64,000 nt of DNA from JANPPS01 sp965246835 (GTDB lineage Bacteria; Pseudomonadota; Alphaproteobacteria; Acetobacterales; Acetobacteraceae), in the NCBI GenBank assembly GCA_965246835.1, contig CBDFFQ010000001.1, positions 2,418,001 through 2,482,000 on the forward strand. The letters are read 5' to 3'. Within the stretch, counting starts at the first letter, position 1. Each line of letters begins with the position of its first letter. Of this stretch, positions 17,408 to 26,347 are shown in pieces. The notes below the pieces were generated by a model that did not search any database, had not been told where the DNA came from, and saw only the letters and a list, made by a program, of their open reading frames with translations. The position numbers were made by a program, and so were the translations under genes.

Positions 17408-18666
17408 GCGGCCACCTGGTCGATGAGGGTGTGGACGGCTTTGAGAACCTCGGCGCGGTCGTACATGCGGGTCATGGCGGCGCGGGCGGCCTGGCCGAGG
17501 CGGAGGCAAGCGGGGCTGTCGTTCAACAGGGTGAGGCAGGCGGCGGCGATGTCGGTGTCGGTTTCGCGCAGAAGAATGGCGTGGTCCGGAGCAAGGTCGA
17601 GGCCTTCGGCGCCGATGCGGGTGCTGACGATCGGGCGGGCGTAGGCTGCGGCTTCGACGAGCTTGAGGCGCGTGCCGCTGCCTTGGGTGAGGGGGCAGCA
17701 GACGATGCGGGTTTCGGCGTAGAGGGCAGCGAGGTCGGGGATGAAGCCGCGCGCGTCGATGCCGGGGAAATCTCGTCCCGGGTGCGCCTGGGAGAGCAGG
17801 CTTTCCATGCCGCGGCCGGCGAGGATCAAGCGGGCAGTGGGCATGGCGGCGTGGATCAGGGGCCAGATGCGGGTGGCGAGGCGAAGGGCGGCGTCCCGGT
17901 TGGGGTCGTAATCGGCGGCGCCGAGGAAGAGCAGGCTGGTGGTTGCGCCGAGACCGGGCGGCTCGGCCGGGATGGGGAGGGCGTTGGGGACGACGCGGAC
18001 GGTGTCGGGAAAGCGGATGCGGCGGAGGTGGGCGCGGTCGGTTTCGGAGCAGACGGTCGTAATCCGGGCCCGGCCGACGGCGCGACGTTCTGTGAAAATC
18101 AGGGCGGGGATTTGGAAAAGGAGCGCGACTTGACGGGGTGTGAGGCCGGCGGCGCGCAGGCGCATCTTATGGTCGACATCGTTCAAGTCTAGCAGCACAT
18201 GCGGGGGACGCCGACGGCTTTGGAGGACCGGGAGCATGGCCTCGAGCCGATCGACGAACACGATGTCGGGGCTTGAGTCGAGATGGGCGGCTACGGCCTG
18301 GGTCAAGGGTGCGCCGCCATAGGCGTGAAGGAGGGGCTGCTGCAGTCCATCGAGGATGCCGATGCCGTAATGCGACCAGTAGGTCTCGGTTCGGATCCTG
18401 CGGGGGAGGGTGGTGGCGTGGACCTCGGTATCCCAAAACTCGGATTGCCGGAGGTCGAGCTGGCCGGGAGGCAGAGCGGCGCAGCGGGCGTGGATCGTGG
18501 GGTGCACCATGAATACCATGTCGATCCGGGCGAAGCGCTGGCCGAGGGCTTGGATGAAAACGCCGACGCGATGCTGCATGCCGGCGCGGTCGGCTTCGGA
18601 GCTTGGGGGGACCATGGGGCTGAGGACGAGGGCGCGCCCTCGCCGGGTAGAGCTGGCGCTAGGCAT
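17404..18666 (-). CDS. family 4 (GT-B) glycosyltransferase
   Basis: 420 aa. The C-terminal nucleotide-sugar domain is clear: SLLFLGAADYDPNRDAALRL, IDARGFIPDLAALYAETRIV and SGTRLKLVEAAAYARPIVST with GAEGLDL. The N-terminus carries the acceptor domain start (RALVLSPMVPPSSEADRAGM). GT-B retaining enzymes of this kind transfer sugars from NDP donors in polysaccharide assembly. Its start overlaps the end of the flippase gene by 8 bases and its stop overlaps the GT2 start, so the trio is translationally coupled. Donor and acceptor are unknown. Confidence 0.88.
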   Translation of the reverse strand: MPSASSTRRGRALVLSPMVPPSSEADRAGMQHRVGVFIQALGQRFARIDMVFMVHPTIHARCAALPPGQLDLRQSEFWDTEVHATTLPRRIRTETYWSHYGIGILDGLQQPLLHAYGGAPLTQAVAAHLDSSPDIVFVDRLEAMLPVLQSRRRPPHVLLDLNDVDHKMRLRAAGLTPRQVALLFQIPALIFTERRAVGRARITTVCSETDRAHLRRIRFPDTVRVVPNALPIPAEPPGLGATTSLLFLGAADYDPNRDAALRLATRIWPLIHAAMPTARLILAGRGMESLLSQAHPGRDFPGIDARGFIPDLAALYAETRIVCCPLTQGSGTRLKLVEAAAYARPIVSTRIGAEGLDLAPDHAILLRETDTDIAAACLTLLNDSPACLRLGQAARAAMTRMYDRAEVLKAVHTLIDQVAA

Positions 18667-20116
18667 CGGGGACTGCGCGTTGCGGAAGGTGGTGGCGAAG
18701 GCGTTCGAACTCCTGGAAGAGCGGGTGGCGCAGGCGCCAGAGGGCGATCAGCCACATCGCGATACCCGCGGCGACGGACGCCAGGACGGGAAGAATCGGG
18801 AGCGCGGGGTCCCAGTCATTGGCGATCATGAACAAGGCGCTCGGGGCGACGGCGATCAGGGTGAGGGCGGCGCTACGGGTGAAGATCGGAAGGTAGTCGG
18901 GGCTGTTGGTCTGGGTCATCTGATTGAGGTCGAAACGGCAGAGGAGGACCATGACGATGGCTTCGCCGATCCTGGAGGCGGCGGCCCAGACGATGCCCCC
19001 GAGGGAGCCGAGGCTGAAGAGGATGAGGCCGATGGCGTTGCGTTTCAGCTCGAAGCGAATCTGGCGGGTCTGCTCGCCGGAGACCATGTAAATCTCACCG
19101 GTCATGGTGATCGAGGTGAGGACGATGCCGGCGATGGAGAGCATGGAGAGCGGCAGGGCTGCGGCGGTCCAGGCGGGTCCGTAGAGGGTGTGGATGACGG
19201 GGCCGGCGAGGATGGCGAGGCCGGCGAAGGCGGGCCAGAGAAGCCCCGTCACCATGGCAACGATGTTGAGGTAGGTTTCGCGCAGGGGAAGGCCGCGGCG
19301 GCGGCGCTCGGCGAAGTCGACGAAGACGATGCGGCTGATCACCATGTGGACGTTGTCCCACAGGAGATTGTTGAGGCCGGATGCGCGACCGTAGAGGCCG
19401 AGGGTGGCGAGGCCGGCCAGGCGGCCGAGGATGATTTCGGATAGGCGGCCGGCAATGCCGACCACGATATTGATGGTGAGCATCTGGACTCCGAAGCGGG
19501 TGAGGACCCGCCAATCCCGCAAACCCAACCGAACGCTCACGTGATGGCGGCCGATGATGTTGGTGAACAGGGCGGAGGCGAAGGTGCCGATGAGGGTGCC
19601 CCATACAATCGCCATGTAGCTGAAGCCGTTGAAGGCGAGGGTGATGCTCACAGTGCAGGTGACGGCGACGCGCAGAAGCGTGAGGGCGGCAAGGGCACGG
19701 AAGGCTCCGGCGCGTTCGAGCATGGCGGCGGGCAGGAAATCCAGGATCGACGCGAGCGGAACCGGGCATAGCATCAAGAGTACGAGGTGAACGGCGGGTT
19801 CTTCGAACAGGGCGCCCCCGAGTTGTGCCATCAGCACGATCGCGAGCGAGGTGATCATGGCGAGGATCGCGTTGATCGTGAACGCGGTGTGCCCGGCGTG
19901 GGGCGGCAGTTCGGGTTCGCGGATGATGTAGTGGCCGAGGCCGGTGGCGCGGATCGCCCCGAGCAGGCCGACAGCGGCGTTCGCCACGGCGTAGATACCC
20001 ATCTCATAGGGAGTCAGGAGGCGGGCGATGATGACGGATGCGCCGAACATGATGACGAAGAGGCCGCCTTGGGACAACATCATCCAGGCGAGACTGCGCC
20101 GGACCGAGACCTGCAT
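18659..20116 (-). CDS. polysaccharide/O-antigen flippase (Wzx type)
   Basis: 485 aa from ATG 20116, preceded by aaggagag. It has about 12-14 hydrophobic segments. The N-terminus SLAWMMLSQGGLFVIMFGAS with ARLLTPYEMGIYAVANAAVG matches MATE-like polysaccharide translocases that flip lipid-linked repeat units across the cytoplasmic membrane. It is first gene of the flippase-GT4-GT2 operon, which fits assembly of a surface polysaccharide. Divergent from the methyltransferase gene, sharing about 125 bases of intergenic DNA that should hold promoters for both. Confidence 0.88.
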   Translation of the reverse strand: MQVSVRRSLAWMMLSQGGLFVIMFGASVIIARLLTPYEMGIYAVANAAVGLLGAIRATGLGHYIIREPELPPHAGHTAFTINAILAMITSLAIVLMAQLGGALFEEPAVHLVLLMLCPVPLASILDFLPAAMLERAGAFRALAALTLLRVAVTCTVSITLAFNGFSYMAIVWGTLIGTFASALFTNIIGRHHVSVRLGLRDWRVLTRFGVQMLTINIVVGIAGRLSEIILGRLAGLATLGLYGRASGLNNLLWDNVHMVISRIVFVDFAERRRRGLPLRETYLNIVAMVTGLLWPAFAGLAILAGPVIHTLYGPAWTAAALPLSMLSIAGIVLTSITMTGEIYMVSGEQTRQIRFELKRNAIGLILFSLGSLGGIVWAAASRIGEAIVMVLLCRFDLNQMTQTNSPDYLPIFTRSAALTLIAVAPSALFMIANDWDPALPILPVLASVAAGIAMWLIALWRLRHPLFQEFERLRHHLPQRAVPDA

Positions 20117-20241
20117 GGGGCGTGACTCTCCTTGGCACTGGGATTCATGCCGCGCCGGCAGACGCGTATAGCGATACACGGCATGGTTGTCATGGGTGGG
20201 CGGCGCCGATAGTCTTTGGCTCTCTACCGATGGGTAAATTC

Positions 20242-21003
20242 ATGAGTGGCGATGCGGCCTATTCGAGCCATTTGCGGCCGGAGATGGTGTCGTTCGTGCC
20301 GGATCGGCGCGGGCGCGTGCTGGAGGTCGGATGCGCCGAGGGGCGGTTCCTGGCGGCACTGCCTGGGGTGACCGAGCGGTGGGGGATCGAGCCCTCGCCG
20401 GCGGCGGTGGTTGCCCGGGAGCGGTTGGACCGGGTGTTCCAGTGCCCGTTCGAGGCGGCCGAGGCGGAGTTGCCGGCCGGGTATTTCGACGTGGTGATCT
20501 GCAACGACGTGATCGAGCATATGCCGGATGCGGATTATTTCTTCGGGCGGATCGGGCGATACATGGCGCCGGGGGCTGTGCTGGTGGGGTCGATCCCGAA
20601 TGTACGGTTTTACCAGAACCTGTTCGAGTTCTTGATCGAGAAAGACTGGGAGTATCGCGACTGGGGCATTCTAGACCGGACGCATTTCCGGTTTTTCACT
20701 GAAAAGAGCCTTCGGAAGACAATCGGGCGGGGTGGGCTCGAGATCAGGCGGTTAGAGGGATTGCTGAATGCCGGGGTGCCCAGGGAGGGGCGGGGGCGAT
20801 GGTATTATCTTTTATCGCGTCTGCTGATCGCGGCGACCTTCGGGTATTTTTCGGACATTCAATATCTACAGTTTGGGTTTCAGGCGGTGGTTCGCGATGG
20901 CGGGGCCTCAGCGATGCCGGAAAGTGGAGCGGCGGTGATGAGTGCTCCCGCGGCGGTTGCCGGGGGGGGCGGGGCGGAGGGCGGGGATCTCGTTACGGTT
21001 TAA
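20242..21003 (+). CDS. class I SAM-dependent methyltransferase
   Basis: 253 aa from ATG 20242; ATG 20230 is an equally possible start, and neither has a convincing ribosome site. SAM-binding motif I is GRVLEVGCAEGRFLAAL, the motif II acidic end is GIEPS, and motif IV is DVVICNDVIEHMPD. This is the pattern of small methyltransferases linked to polysaccharide or lipid modification. The C-terminal 30 residues are Gly/Ala-rich and overlap the 3' end of the opposing esterase-like gene by 96 bases, so the true C-terminus may be uncertain. The substrate is likely a sugar or glycan, given the flanking genes. Confidence 0.85.
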   Translation: MSGDAAYSSHLRPEMVSFVPDRRGRVLEVGCAEGRFLAALPGVTERWGIEPSPAAVVARERLDRVFQCPFEAAEAELPAGYFDVVICNDVIEHMPDADYFFGRIGRYMAPGAVLVGSIPNVRFYQNLFEFLIEKDWEYRDWGILDRTHFRFFTEKSLRKTIGRGGLEIRRLEGLLNAGVPREGRGRWYYLLSRLLIAATFGYFSDIQYLQFGFQAVVRDGGASAMPESGAAVMSAPAAVAGGGGAEGGDLVTV

Positions 21004-22065
21004 CCTGATCTTCATCTGATCGGCCGCGTATTGTTCGGCTGAAGCGGCCTCGGGGATCGACTTGCCGAGGCCGAAGAAGTCATGCGTGGTGCCGGGGAAG
21101 ATCCGGATCGCGGTTGGGATGGCGGACGCGGTGAGGGTTGCCGCCAGAGCCTCGCCGTCGGACCGGAGCGGATCGATTTCGGCCAGGACGATCGTCGTCG
21201 GCGGCAGCTGGCTGGTTTCCGCGGCGCCGCGGGTGAGACGCGGCAGGATATCGAGGCGCGGATCGCGTAGGTCCTGGTTGGTGTCGGTGTAGGTGTCTTG
21301 GGCCCAGTCCACCGTGCGCCGATCGAGGGGGTTGCTGCGGCGGTTCTCCGACATGCTGGGGCTGTCCAGAGTCGTGGTGAGCTGGGGGGTGATCAGGAGC
21401 AAGTGGTCGGGGATAGCCACGTGGCGATCCCGGGCGAGGAGGGCGGTGCTGAGGGCGAGATTGGCGCCGGGGCCTTCGCCGGCGAGAACGACGCGGGTGG
21501 GGTCGGCCCCCCAGGCGCGCATGGTGCCGCGGGCCCAGAGATAGGCGGCGTAGGCGTCGTCATGGGCGGCGGGGAAGAGGGCTTCCGGGGCGAGGCGGGT
21601 GCGGATGCTGACGACGGCCCAGCCGGTGCGGGCGCTGAGTTGGCGGGCGGATTCGTCATAGCCGTCCAGGGTGCCGGTTACCCAGGTTCCGCCGGGAAAG
21701 TAGATGATCAGCGGCGTGTCGCGGGCGAGGGCGGGGCGGTAAAGGCGCGCGCTGAGGGGGCCTTCGGCGCCGCTTGCGACCAGGTCGGTAACCTGGGGCG
21801 TTTCGGTCGTGGGGGCGGGGAGGCCGTGGGTGTTGGGGATGGCGCGGGCGGCGTCGGCCAGGGTTGGGACGTCGCGAGCGCGGGATGGCGAGACGTCTGG
21901 GAGGGGGCGGGGGTGCATGGCCTGCCATTCGGTCAGCACGGCTTCCATTGCGGGGGTAGGCGTGTAGGGCGTGCGGCCTTCGGGGGGAAGGGTCGCGCAA
22001 CCGGCGACCAGGCCGGTGACGAGGAGGAGGCGGATCGCCCGCATGGTGTTGGTATTTAGGGGCAT
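20908..22065 (-). CDS. alpha/beta-hydrolase-fold lipoprotein lacking the nucleophile serine
   Basis: 385 aa (ATG 22044 is an alternative start). The N-terminus LLLVTGLVAGCATLPPEG is a lipoprotein signal with the lipidated Cys in GLVAGC. The body follows hormone-sensitive-lipase/carboxylesterase architecture: an oxyanion region IIYFPGGTWVTGTLDGYDES (usual HGGG replaced by FPGG), nucleophile elbow VVLAGEGPGANLA where GxSxG is expected, acid region EIDPLRSDGEAL and catalytic His in FPGTTHDFFGLG. The serine position is Gly, so classic esterase activity seems lost. It is probably anchored in the envelope. It could be a binding or scaffolding pseudoenzyme. Confidence 0.82.
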   Translation of the reverse strand: MPLNTNTMRAIRLLLVTGLVAGCATLPPEGRTPYTPTPAMEAVLTEWQAMHPRPLPDVSPSRARDVPTLADAARAIPNTHGLPAPTTETPQVTDLVASGAEGPLSARLYRPALARDTPLIIYFPGGTWVTGTLDGYDESARQLSARTGWAVVSIRTRLAPEALFPAAHDDAYAAYLWARGTMRAWGADPTRVVLAGEGPGANLALSTALLARDRHVAIPDHLLLITPQLTTTLDSPSMSENRRSNPLDRRTVDWAQDTYTDTNQDLRDPRLDILPRLTRGAAETSQLPPTTIVLAEIDPLRSDGEALAATLTASAIPTAIRIFPGTTHDFFGLGKSIPEAASAEQYAADQMKIRLNRNEIPALRPAPPGNRRGSTHHRRSTFRHR

Positions 22066-22138
22066 GAGGGGACCTGAGGCTGCATTGATGCGACCCTGCC
22101 TTGCGGCGGCCGGTTCAACAAGGGTGCGGCTCGGGGCA

Positions 22139-22648
22139 TTACTTGTTCCCTGCCGAGGCAGATAGGCGGTCCATGTATGCTAGGAGGACGCCGCTTACGA
22201 CGAACAGGAGGTGAAGGCCGGCGCGCCAGGCGAGGGTGCGATCGGGGAGGTCTTCAGCGTGCATGAAGTCTTCGAGAACATGGATGGCGGAGATGGCGAT
22301 GATGCTGGCCATCAGCTTGAGCTTCAGGTCGGCGAACCCGACGTGACCCATCCAGTCCGGCCGGTCCGGGTGGTCCCCGATGTGCATGCGGCTCACGAAG
22401 TTCTCGTAGCCGGCGAACATGACCATGATGACGAGGTTGGCCATGAACGAGATGTCGATGAGGCCGAGGACGCCAATGATGAGGTCGGCATTGGTGCCGG
22501 TGAGGCCTTGGAGGATGAGGGCCCAGGCTGTTTTGGCGAACTTCGCCAGCATCAGGACGAGGCTGAGGGCGAGGCCGAGATAGAGCGGGGCCAGGAGCCA
22601 TCGGCTCCCGAACAGCAGGGACTCGAACGTGCGTTCGATGCGGTTCAT
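22139..22648 (-). CDS. UPF0114/YqhA family membrane protein
   Basis: 169 aa. The start at ATG 22648 gives the family N-terminus (MNRIERTFESLLFGSRWLLA). Four hydrophobic segments are seen: PLYLGLALSLVLMLAKFA, DLIIGVLGLIDISFMANLVI, LMASIIAISAIHVLEDFM and AGLHLLFVVSGVLLAYMDRL. The conserved YENFVSRMH and HPDRPDWMGHV motifs sit between them. Length and motifs agree with the family, whose function is unknown. It is divergent from the MFS gene. Confidence 0.9.
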   Translation of the reverse strand: MNRIERTFESLLFGSRWLLAPLYLGLALSLVLMLAKFAKTAWALILQGLTGTNADLIIGVLGLIDISFMANLVIMVMFAGYENFVSRMHIGDHPDRPDWMGHVGFADLKLKLMASIIAISAIHVLEDFMHAEDLPDRTLAWRAGLHLLFVVSGVLLAYMDRLSASAGNK

Positions 22649-22789
22649 GCGGCACTCGCTTCTGAGGGAGATCGAGTTTCGTCTGGTTCGGTGTTTCGGG
22701 CAACGCCGGGTGGCGGGTGGCTTGCGCCGGGTTGAGGCAAAGCAGAGATTGCGGCTTGCATGCGGCAGGCCGCAGATGGGGGCGAGGTG

Positions 22790-24055
22790 ATGGGCCGGAT
22801 TCATCCTGCGTGGCGGGTGGCAGCGGTGACTTTCCTGGTACTGCTGGTGGCAGCGGGGGTGCGGTCGGCGCCGAGCGTTTTGATGGTGCCGTTGGAGCGT
22901 GAGTTCGGCTGGTCCCGGGCGACGATCAGCTTTGCGGTGGGCGTGAACATCTTTCTGTATGGGTTTGCCGGGCCGTTTGCGGCGGCGGTGCTGGAGCGGT
23001 TCGGGCTGCGGCGGACGGTGGGGGTGGCGTTGGCGCTGCTTTCGCTGGGTGTGGCGCTGACGCCGTTGATGACTGCGCCGTGGCAGTTGGTCGGGCTTTG
23101 GGGGGTGATGGTCGGTGGCGCGTCCGGGGTGACGGCGTTGGTGCTGGCGTCGACCGTGGCGTCCCGTTGGTTCAGTGCCCGGCGCGGGTTGGTGATGGGG
23201 GTGCTGACGGCCAGCACGGCGACGGGGCAGCTCGTGTTCTTGCCGTTGTTTGCGCAGTTGGTGCTGGGCGTGGGGTGGCGGGCGGTGAGTGTGCTGCTGG
23301 CCTGTGTGGCGGCGGCGTTGATCCTGCCGGTGCTGGGTTTCATGCGGGACAGGCCGTCGGATCTTGGCATCCCGCCCTATGGCGGGGCGGCGGTGGTGCC
23401 GCGGGTGGCGCCGACGGTCAATCCGGCGGTGCGGGCTGTCAATGCGCTGCGGACCGGGGTGGCATCGCGGGATTTTTGGTTGTTGTCCGGGTCATTCTTC
23501 GTATGCGGGGCGAGCACGAACGGGTTGATCGGCACGCATTTGATCCCGGCGTGCCTGGATAACGGGATCGTGGAGGTGACGGCGGCGGGCCTGCTGGCGG
23601 CGATGGGCGTGTTCGACATGGTGGGGACGACTCTGTCGGGCTGGCTGTCGGACCGGTGGGACAATCGGGCGCTGCTGGCCTGGTATTATGGATTGCGGGG
23701 GCTGAGCTTGCTGTTCCTGCCGTTTGCCTTGGCGGGGGATTTCATCGGGCAGGCAGGGCTGGTGGTGTTCGCGGTGTTCTATGGGCTGGACTGGATCGCG
23801 ACGGTGCCGCCGACGGTGCGGCTGACGGCCGGGTGTTTTGGAGAGGAGAATGCGCCGGTGATGTTCGCCTGGATCGCGTGCATGCATCAGGTGGGCGCGG
23901 CCGCTGCGGCGTGGGGCGCCGGTGTGGTGCGGGTGGCGGCGGATAGCTACGTGCCGGCTTTTCTGACGGCCGGGGGGCTCTGCCTCGTGGCGAGCGTGCT
24001 GGTCACGTTCATTGGCGCAAGGCCGAAGGTCCGGCCTGGGGCCGTGCCGGCTTAG
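22790..24055 (+). CDS. MFS transporter
   Basis: 421 aa from ATG 22790, behind gggcgagg. Twelve hydrophobic segments are apparent. The first half shows SAPSVLMVPLEREFGWSRAT and the loop-2 region ERFGLRRTVG. The second half contains TLSGWLSDRWDNRALLAWYY, with the loop-8 GxxSDR-type signature. The layout resembles the oxalate/formate-antiporter-like or monocarboxylate group, but the substrate is unknown. It is a proton- or anion-coupled carrier in the cytoplasmic membrane. Its stop overlaps the end of a tiny convergent minus-strand gene by 4 bases. Confidence 0.85.
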   Translation: MGRIHPAWRVAAVTFLVLLVAAGVRSAPSVLMVPLEREFGWSRATISFAVGVNIFLYGFAGPFAAAVLERFGLRRTVGVALALLSLGVALTPLMTAPWQLVGLWGVMVGGASGVTALVLASTVASRWFSARRGLVMGVLTASTATGQLVFLPLFAQLVLGVGWRAVSVLLACVAAALILPVLGFMRDRPSDLGIPPYGGAAVVPRVAPTVNPAVRAVNALRTGVASRDFWLLSGSFFVCGASTNGLIGTHLIPACLDNGIVEVTAAGLLAAMGVFDMVGTTLSGWLSDRWDNRALLAWYYGLRGLSLLFLPFALAGDFIGQAGLVVFAVFYGLDWIATVPPTVRLTAGCFGEENAPVMFAWIACMHQVGAAAAAWGAGVVRVAADSYVPAFLTAGGLCLVASVLVTFIGARPKVRPGAVPA

Positions 24056-24180
24056 CGGATGGCGTAGGCGAGCAGGGCGCCGACGGCCGAGAAGACGGCG
24101 AGGATCAGCACGGCGCGGAGAGCGCCGGTTTGTAGATTGTTGCCGAGGACGGCTCGAAGGAGGGAGTCGCTCTGGTTCAC
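24052..24180 (-). CDS. 42-aa single-pass membrane protein (GTG start)
   Basis: The frame begins GTG 24180 and reads VNQSDSLLRAVLGNNLQTGA followed by LRAVLILAVFSAVGALLAYA-IR. A ggagacc ribosome site lies about 8 bases upstream. One strong transmembrane helix fills the C-terminal half; the N-terminal half is polar. No family is recognised, but the ribosome site and composition support a real gene. Confidence 0.6.
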   Translation of the reverse strand: MNQSDSLLRAVLGNNLQTGALRAVLILAVFSAVGALLAYAIR

Positions 24181-24248
24181 TGTGTGGGTCTCCGTTCACG
24201 AGATCATTAACGGCGATCGCGGCGGTTGCGAAGTGGGGTTGCGAGGGG

Positions 24249-25130
24249 ATGCGGCTGGCGGCGTTGACGATGGTCTACAACGAACCGGTGTGGGCTGGGG
24301 TTTGGGCGCGGCATTATGCGCGACAGATCGGTGCGGCGCATTGCGTGATGCTGGACCATGGAACGGATGATGGGAGCATGGCGCCGGAGCGGCTGGGTGT
24401 GCCGGTGCGGGTCGAGCGGCTGGAGCGGTCACCGCTGGACGAAGAGTGGCGGGTCGAGGTGGTGACGGCGCGGGTGCGTCGGCTGCTGCTCGATTATGAT
24501 GCGGTGTTCCACACGGATGCGGACGAGTTGCTGGTGGCGGGACCGGGTTGCACCGAGGGGTTGCGGGCGGTGGCGGAGGCTGTGTTCCGGGCGGGTGTGC
24601 CGGGTGGGGCGGTCACTGCGGTGGGGCTCGATGTCCAGCATCTGCCGTTGGAGGAACCGGCGCTCGATCTGACCCGGCCGATCGGGGGCCAGCGGCGGTG
24701 GGTTCGATTCGCTGCCTCGATGTGCAAGCCGGCGTTGGTCAGCCGGGAGGTGGCGTGGTCACCGGGTTTCCACAGCAGCGATGCGCCGATGGTGTTTGCG
24801 GGGCTATATCTCCTGCATATGCGGTATGCGGACCTCGATCTGGGATTGCGGCGGTTGGAGCGGACGCGGGGGCAGGCTTTTGCCGGGCCGGAGATAGATG
24901 CACATCAGAGAGTGCCGAATTCAGAGTGGGGCGCGATGGTGCACAACATTGCGCGGCTGCCGCGGCTGTGTGGCGATCTCGGCGCCGAGGGCGCGTTGCT
25001 GAAGCCTTGGATTTCTAAATTGCAGGATTCGCGCCGCACGCGGGAGAAGGATCGGTTCAAGCTGGATCTTGGTCTGGCGGGGGATGCCTTGTGGGATGGG
25101 TCAGCTCTGGTCGCGGGTGTCGGACGCTGA
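24249..25130 (+). CDS. glycosyltransferase family 2 / DUF4922-like protein
   Basis: 293 aa from ATG 24249. It begins MRLAALTMVYNEPVWAGVWA and has HTDADELLVAGPG as a DxD-like site, then AASMCKPALVSREVAWSPGF with HSSDAPMVFAGLYLLHMRYA. This matches the group of glycosyltransferase family 2 proteins (often labelled glycosyl transferase family 92-like) that act on surface glycans. It lies within the polysaccharide region but is separate from the flippase operon. It abuts the PIN toxin gene tail-to-tail, with no bases between the stop codons. Confidence 0.78.
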   Translation: MRLAALTMVYNEPVWAGVWARHYARQIGAAHCVMLDHGTDDGSMAPERLGVPVRVERLERSPLDEEWRVEVVTARVRRLLLDYDAVFHTDADELLVAGPGCTEGLRAVAEAVFRAGVPGGAVTAVGLDVQHLPLEEPALDLTRPIGGQRRWVRFAASMCKPALVSREVAWSPGFHSSDAPMVFAGLYLLHMRYADLDLGLRRLERTRGQAFAGPEIDAHQRVPNSEWGAMVHNIARLPRLCGDLGAEGALLKPWISKLQDSRRTREKDRFKLDLGLAGDALWDGSALVAGVGR

Positions 25131-25538
25131 TTAGAAGCGGTCGGGTGCGGCGAGGAATTTGGCTGGGCGTAGAATGCGGATGCCTCGCCAGGTCTGGAGG
25201 GAGAGGAGGTCTTCGTCCGAGCTGACGATCCCGAGGGCGCCGGCGGCGAGGGCGAGCTCCAGGTATCGGTTGTCTTTGGGGTCGCGACATTCATTCACGG
25301 TAATGCGGGGTTCGAAGCGGGTGGCGCGAGCGAGGAGGCCCCCCAGTGCGTCTGCGCAGAGGCCGGGTTCCAGGTAGCGGGCGATGAAGGGGCGGGTGAG
25401 AAGGTCGACGAGGGCGGCCTCCACGGCATCGGACAGGGGGAGCGGCTGTTCGGCGGTGGCCGCCCAGTAGGCTCGCTCGGCCTGCGTATCGTGGCCGATG
25501 AGCGCCATCGCGAGGGTAGCTGCGTCGAAGACGACCAT
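25131..25538 (-). CDS. PIN-domain toxin (COG1569-type)
   Basis: 135 aa. PIN acidic residues are present: the first Asp in MVVFDAATLAMALIG, the helix DAVEAALVDLLTRP, and the C-terminal cluster NECRDPKDNRYLELALAAGA then IVSSDEDLLSL. This is the pattern of the putative toxin component of the PIN family, which cleaves RNA. Its ATG lies 8 bases after the stop of the small upstream gene, with a ggagctga site inside that gene's 3' end, so the pair is translationally linked. Confidence 0.82.
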   Translation of the reverse strand: MVVFDAATLAMALIGHDTQAERAYWAATAEQPLPLSDAVEAALVDLLTRPFIARYLEPGLCADALGGLLARATRFEPRITVNECRDPKDNRYLELALAAGALGIVSSDEDLLSLQTWRGIRILRPAKFLAAPDRF

Positions 25539-25546
25539 GTGGGGCG

Positions 25547-25789
25547 TCAGCTCCGGTTTTCGGCGTTGGCGGCGTGGAGCTCTTCTTCGAGGAGTGCGTC
25601 GGTGAGGCCGCGCATGTGGGCGTGGGTCTTGAGACGGCCGATGGCGTCCATGAGTGTGTTGGCGTGCGGGGTCTGGGCGCGAAGGATACGGCTGACGATG
25701 CGACCGGATTGAAGGCGGGCGCGCTCCGTATTCAGGATGGGAACGAGGTCGGTGTCGATCGGGAGCGGGACGAGGGTGGCATCGCTCAT
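25547..25789 (-). CDS. probable antitoxin of the PIN toxin
   Basis: 80 aa from ATG 25789 (25801 also possible). The sequence is helical and charged: MSDATLVPLPIDTDLVPILN, TERARLQSGRIVSRILRAQT, then LLEEELHAANAENRS. Size, order (before the toxin) and the 8-base spacing are typical of type II toxin-antitoxin operons. The DNA-binding family is not recognisable by eye. A much longer frame upstream on this strand is a shadow with no ribosome site. Confidence 0.65.
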   Translation of the reverse strand: MSDATLVPLPIDTDLVPILNTERARLQSGRIVSRILRAQTPHANTLMDAIGRLKTHAHMRGLTDALLEEELHAANAENRS

Positions 25790-25932
25790 AAAGTTGAACA
25801 TCCGTGCGGTGGTCGGTTCACGAGCGCGTGTCGTTGAGCGGCTGGATGGGATGGCATCGCGTTCGTGCCCATATCCCAGAGCGGCGCGGTCCGAAAGGGC
25901 TGGCGGTTCGAGATGATCGTGGAGAGTGCAAA

Positions 25933-26337
25933 ATGGTTGGTAGTCGAGGGCGGCGCAGGCGTGCGGCAGTCGCCATATGCGCAGTGGATCGGCAGGTGCC
26001 GGATTGGCAAGCGTGGTGGCTGTGGGGCGTTTTGGCCATTGGATTGCTGCTGGGCGTGCCGGCTTATGGACAGAGCGTCTCGCCCACGCCGACCTTGCCG
26101 CCGGGGGCTGGTGGGGACCGGGGCGTTTTGACGCCGCCGACTGACCGGCAGGCTGTGCCAGAGCAGATCGACCGGACGCCGCCCTTGCCGGACAGGGCTG
26201 TGCCGGACCGGGGTGTGATCGTGCCGCCCGTTGTCCCGGACACGCCGGTTGTCCGTCCGCCGTCGAGTGGGAGTATGCCGGTCCTGCCGCCGCCGGGTTC
26301 ACCGGGCGGGGACACTCGGGTGGTGCCAAAGCCTTGA
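25933..26337 (+). CDS. exported proline-rich protein
   Basis: 134 aa from ATG 25933, behind ggagag. The N-terminus is basic (GSRGRRRR), followed by a hydrophobic segment WWLWGVLAIGLLLGVPAYGQ with a likely cleavage after AYG, so a long signal peptide is inferred. The mature part is Pro- and Asp-rich with internal PPLPDRAVPDRGVIVPPVVP and ends GGDTRVVPKP; it is likely disordered and periplasmic. No family is recognised. It converges with a lipoprotein gene. Confidence 0.6.
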   Translation: MVGSRGRRRRAAVAICAVDRQVPDWQAWWLWGVLAIGLLLGVPAYGQSVSPTPTLPPGAGGDRGVLTPPTDRQAVPEQIDRTPPLPDRAVPDRGVIVPPVVPDTPVVRPPSSGSMPVLPPPGSPGGDTRVVPKP

Positions 26338-26347
26338 GCGGCGTGGC

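Noticed and set aside
25547..26329. 260-codon minus-strand frame extending the antitoxin upstream
   Set aside because: Only the last 80 codons have protein-like composition and a toxin-adjacent position; the rest lies antisense to the Pro-rich exported gene.
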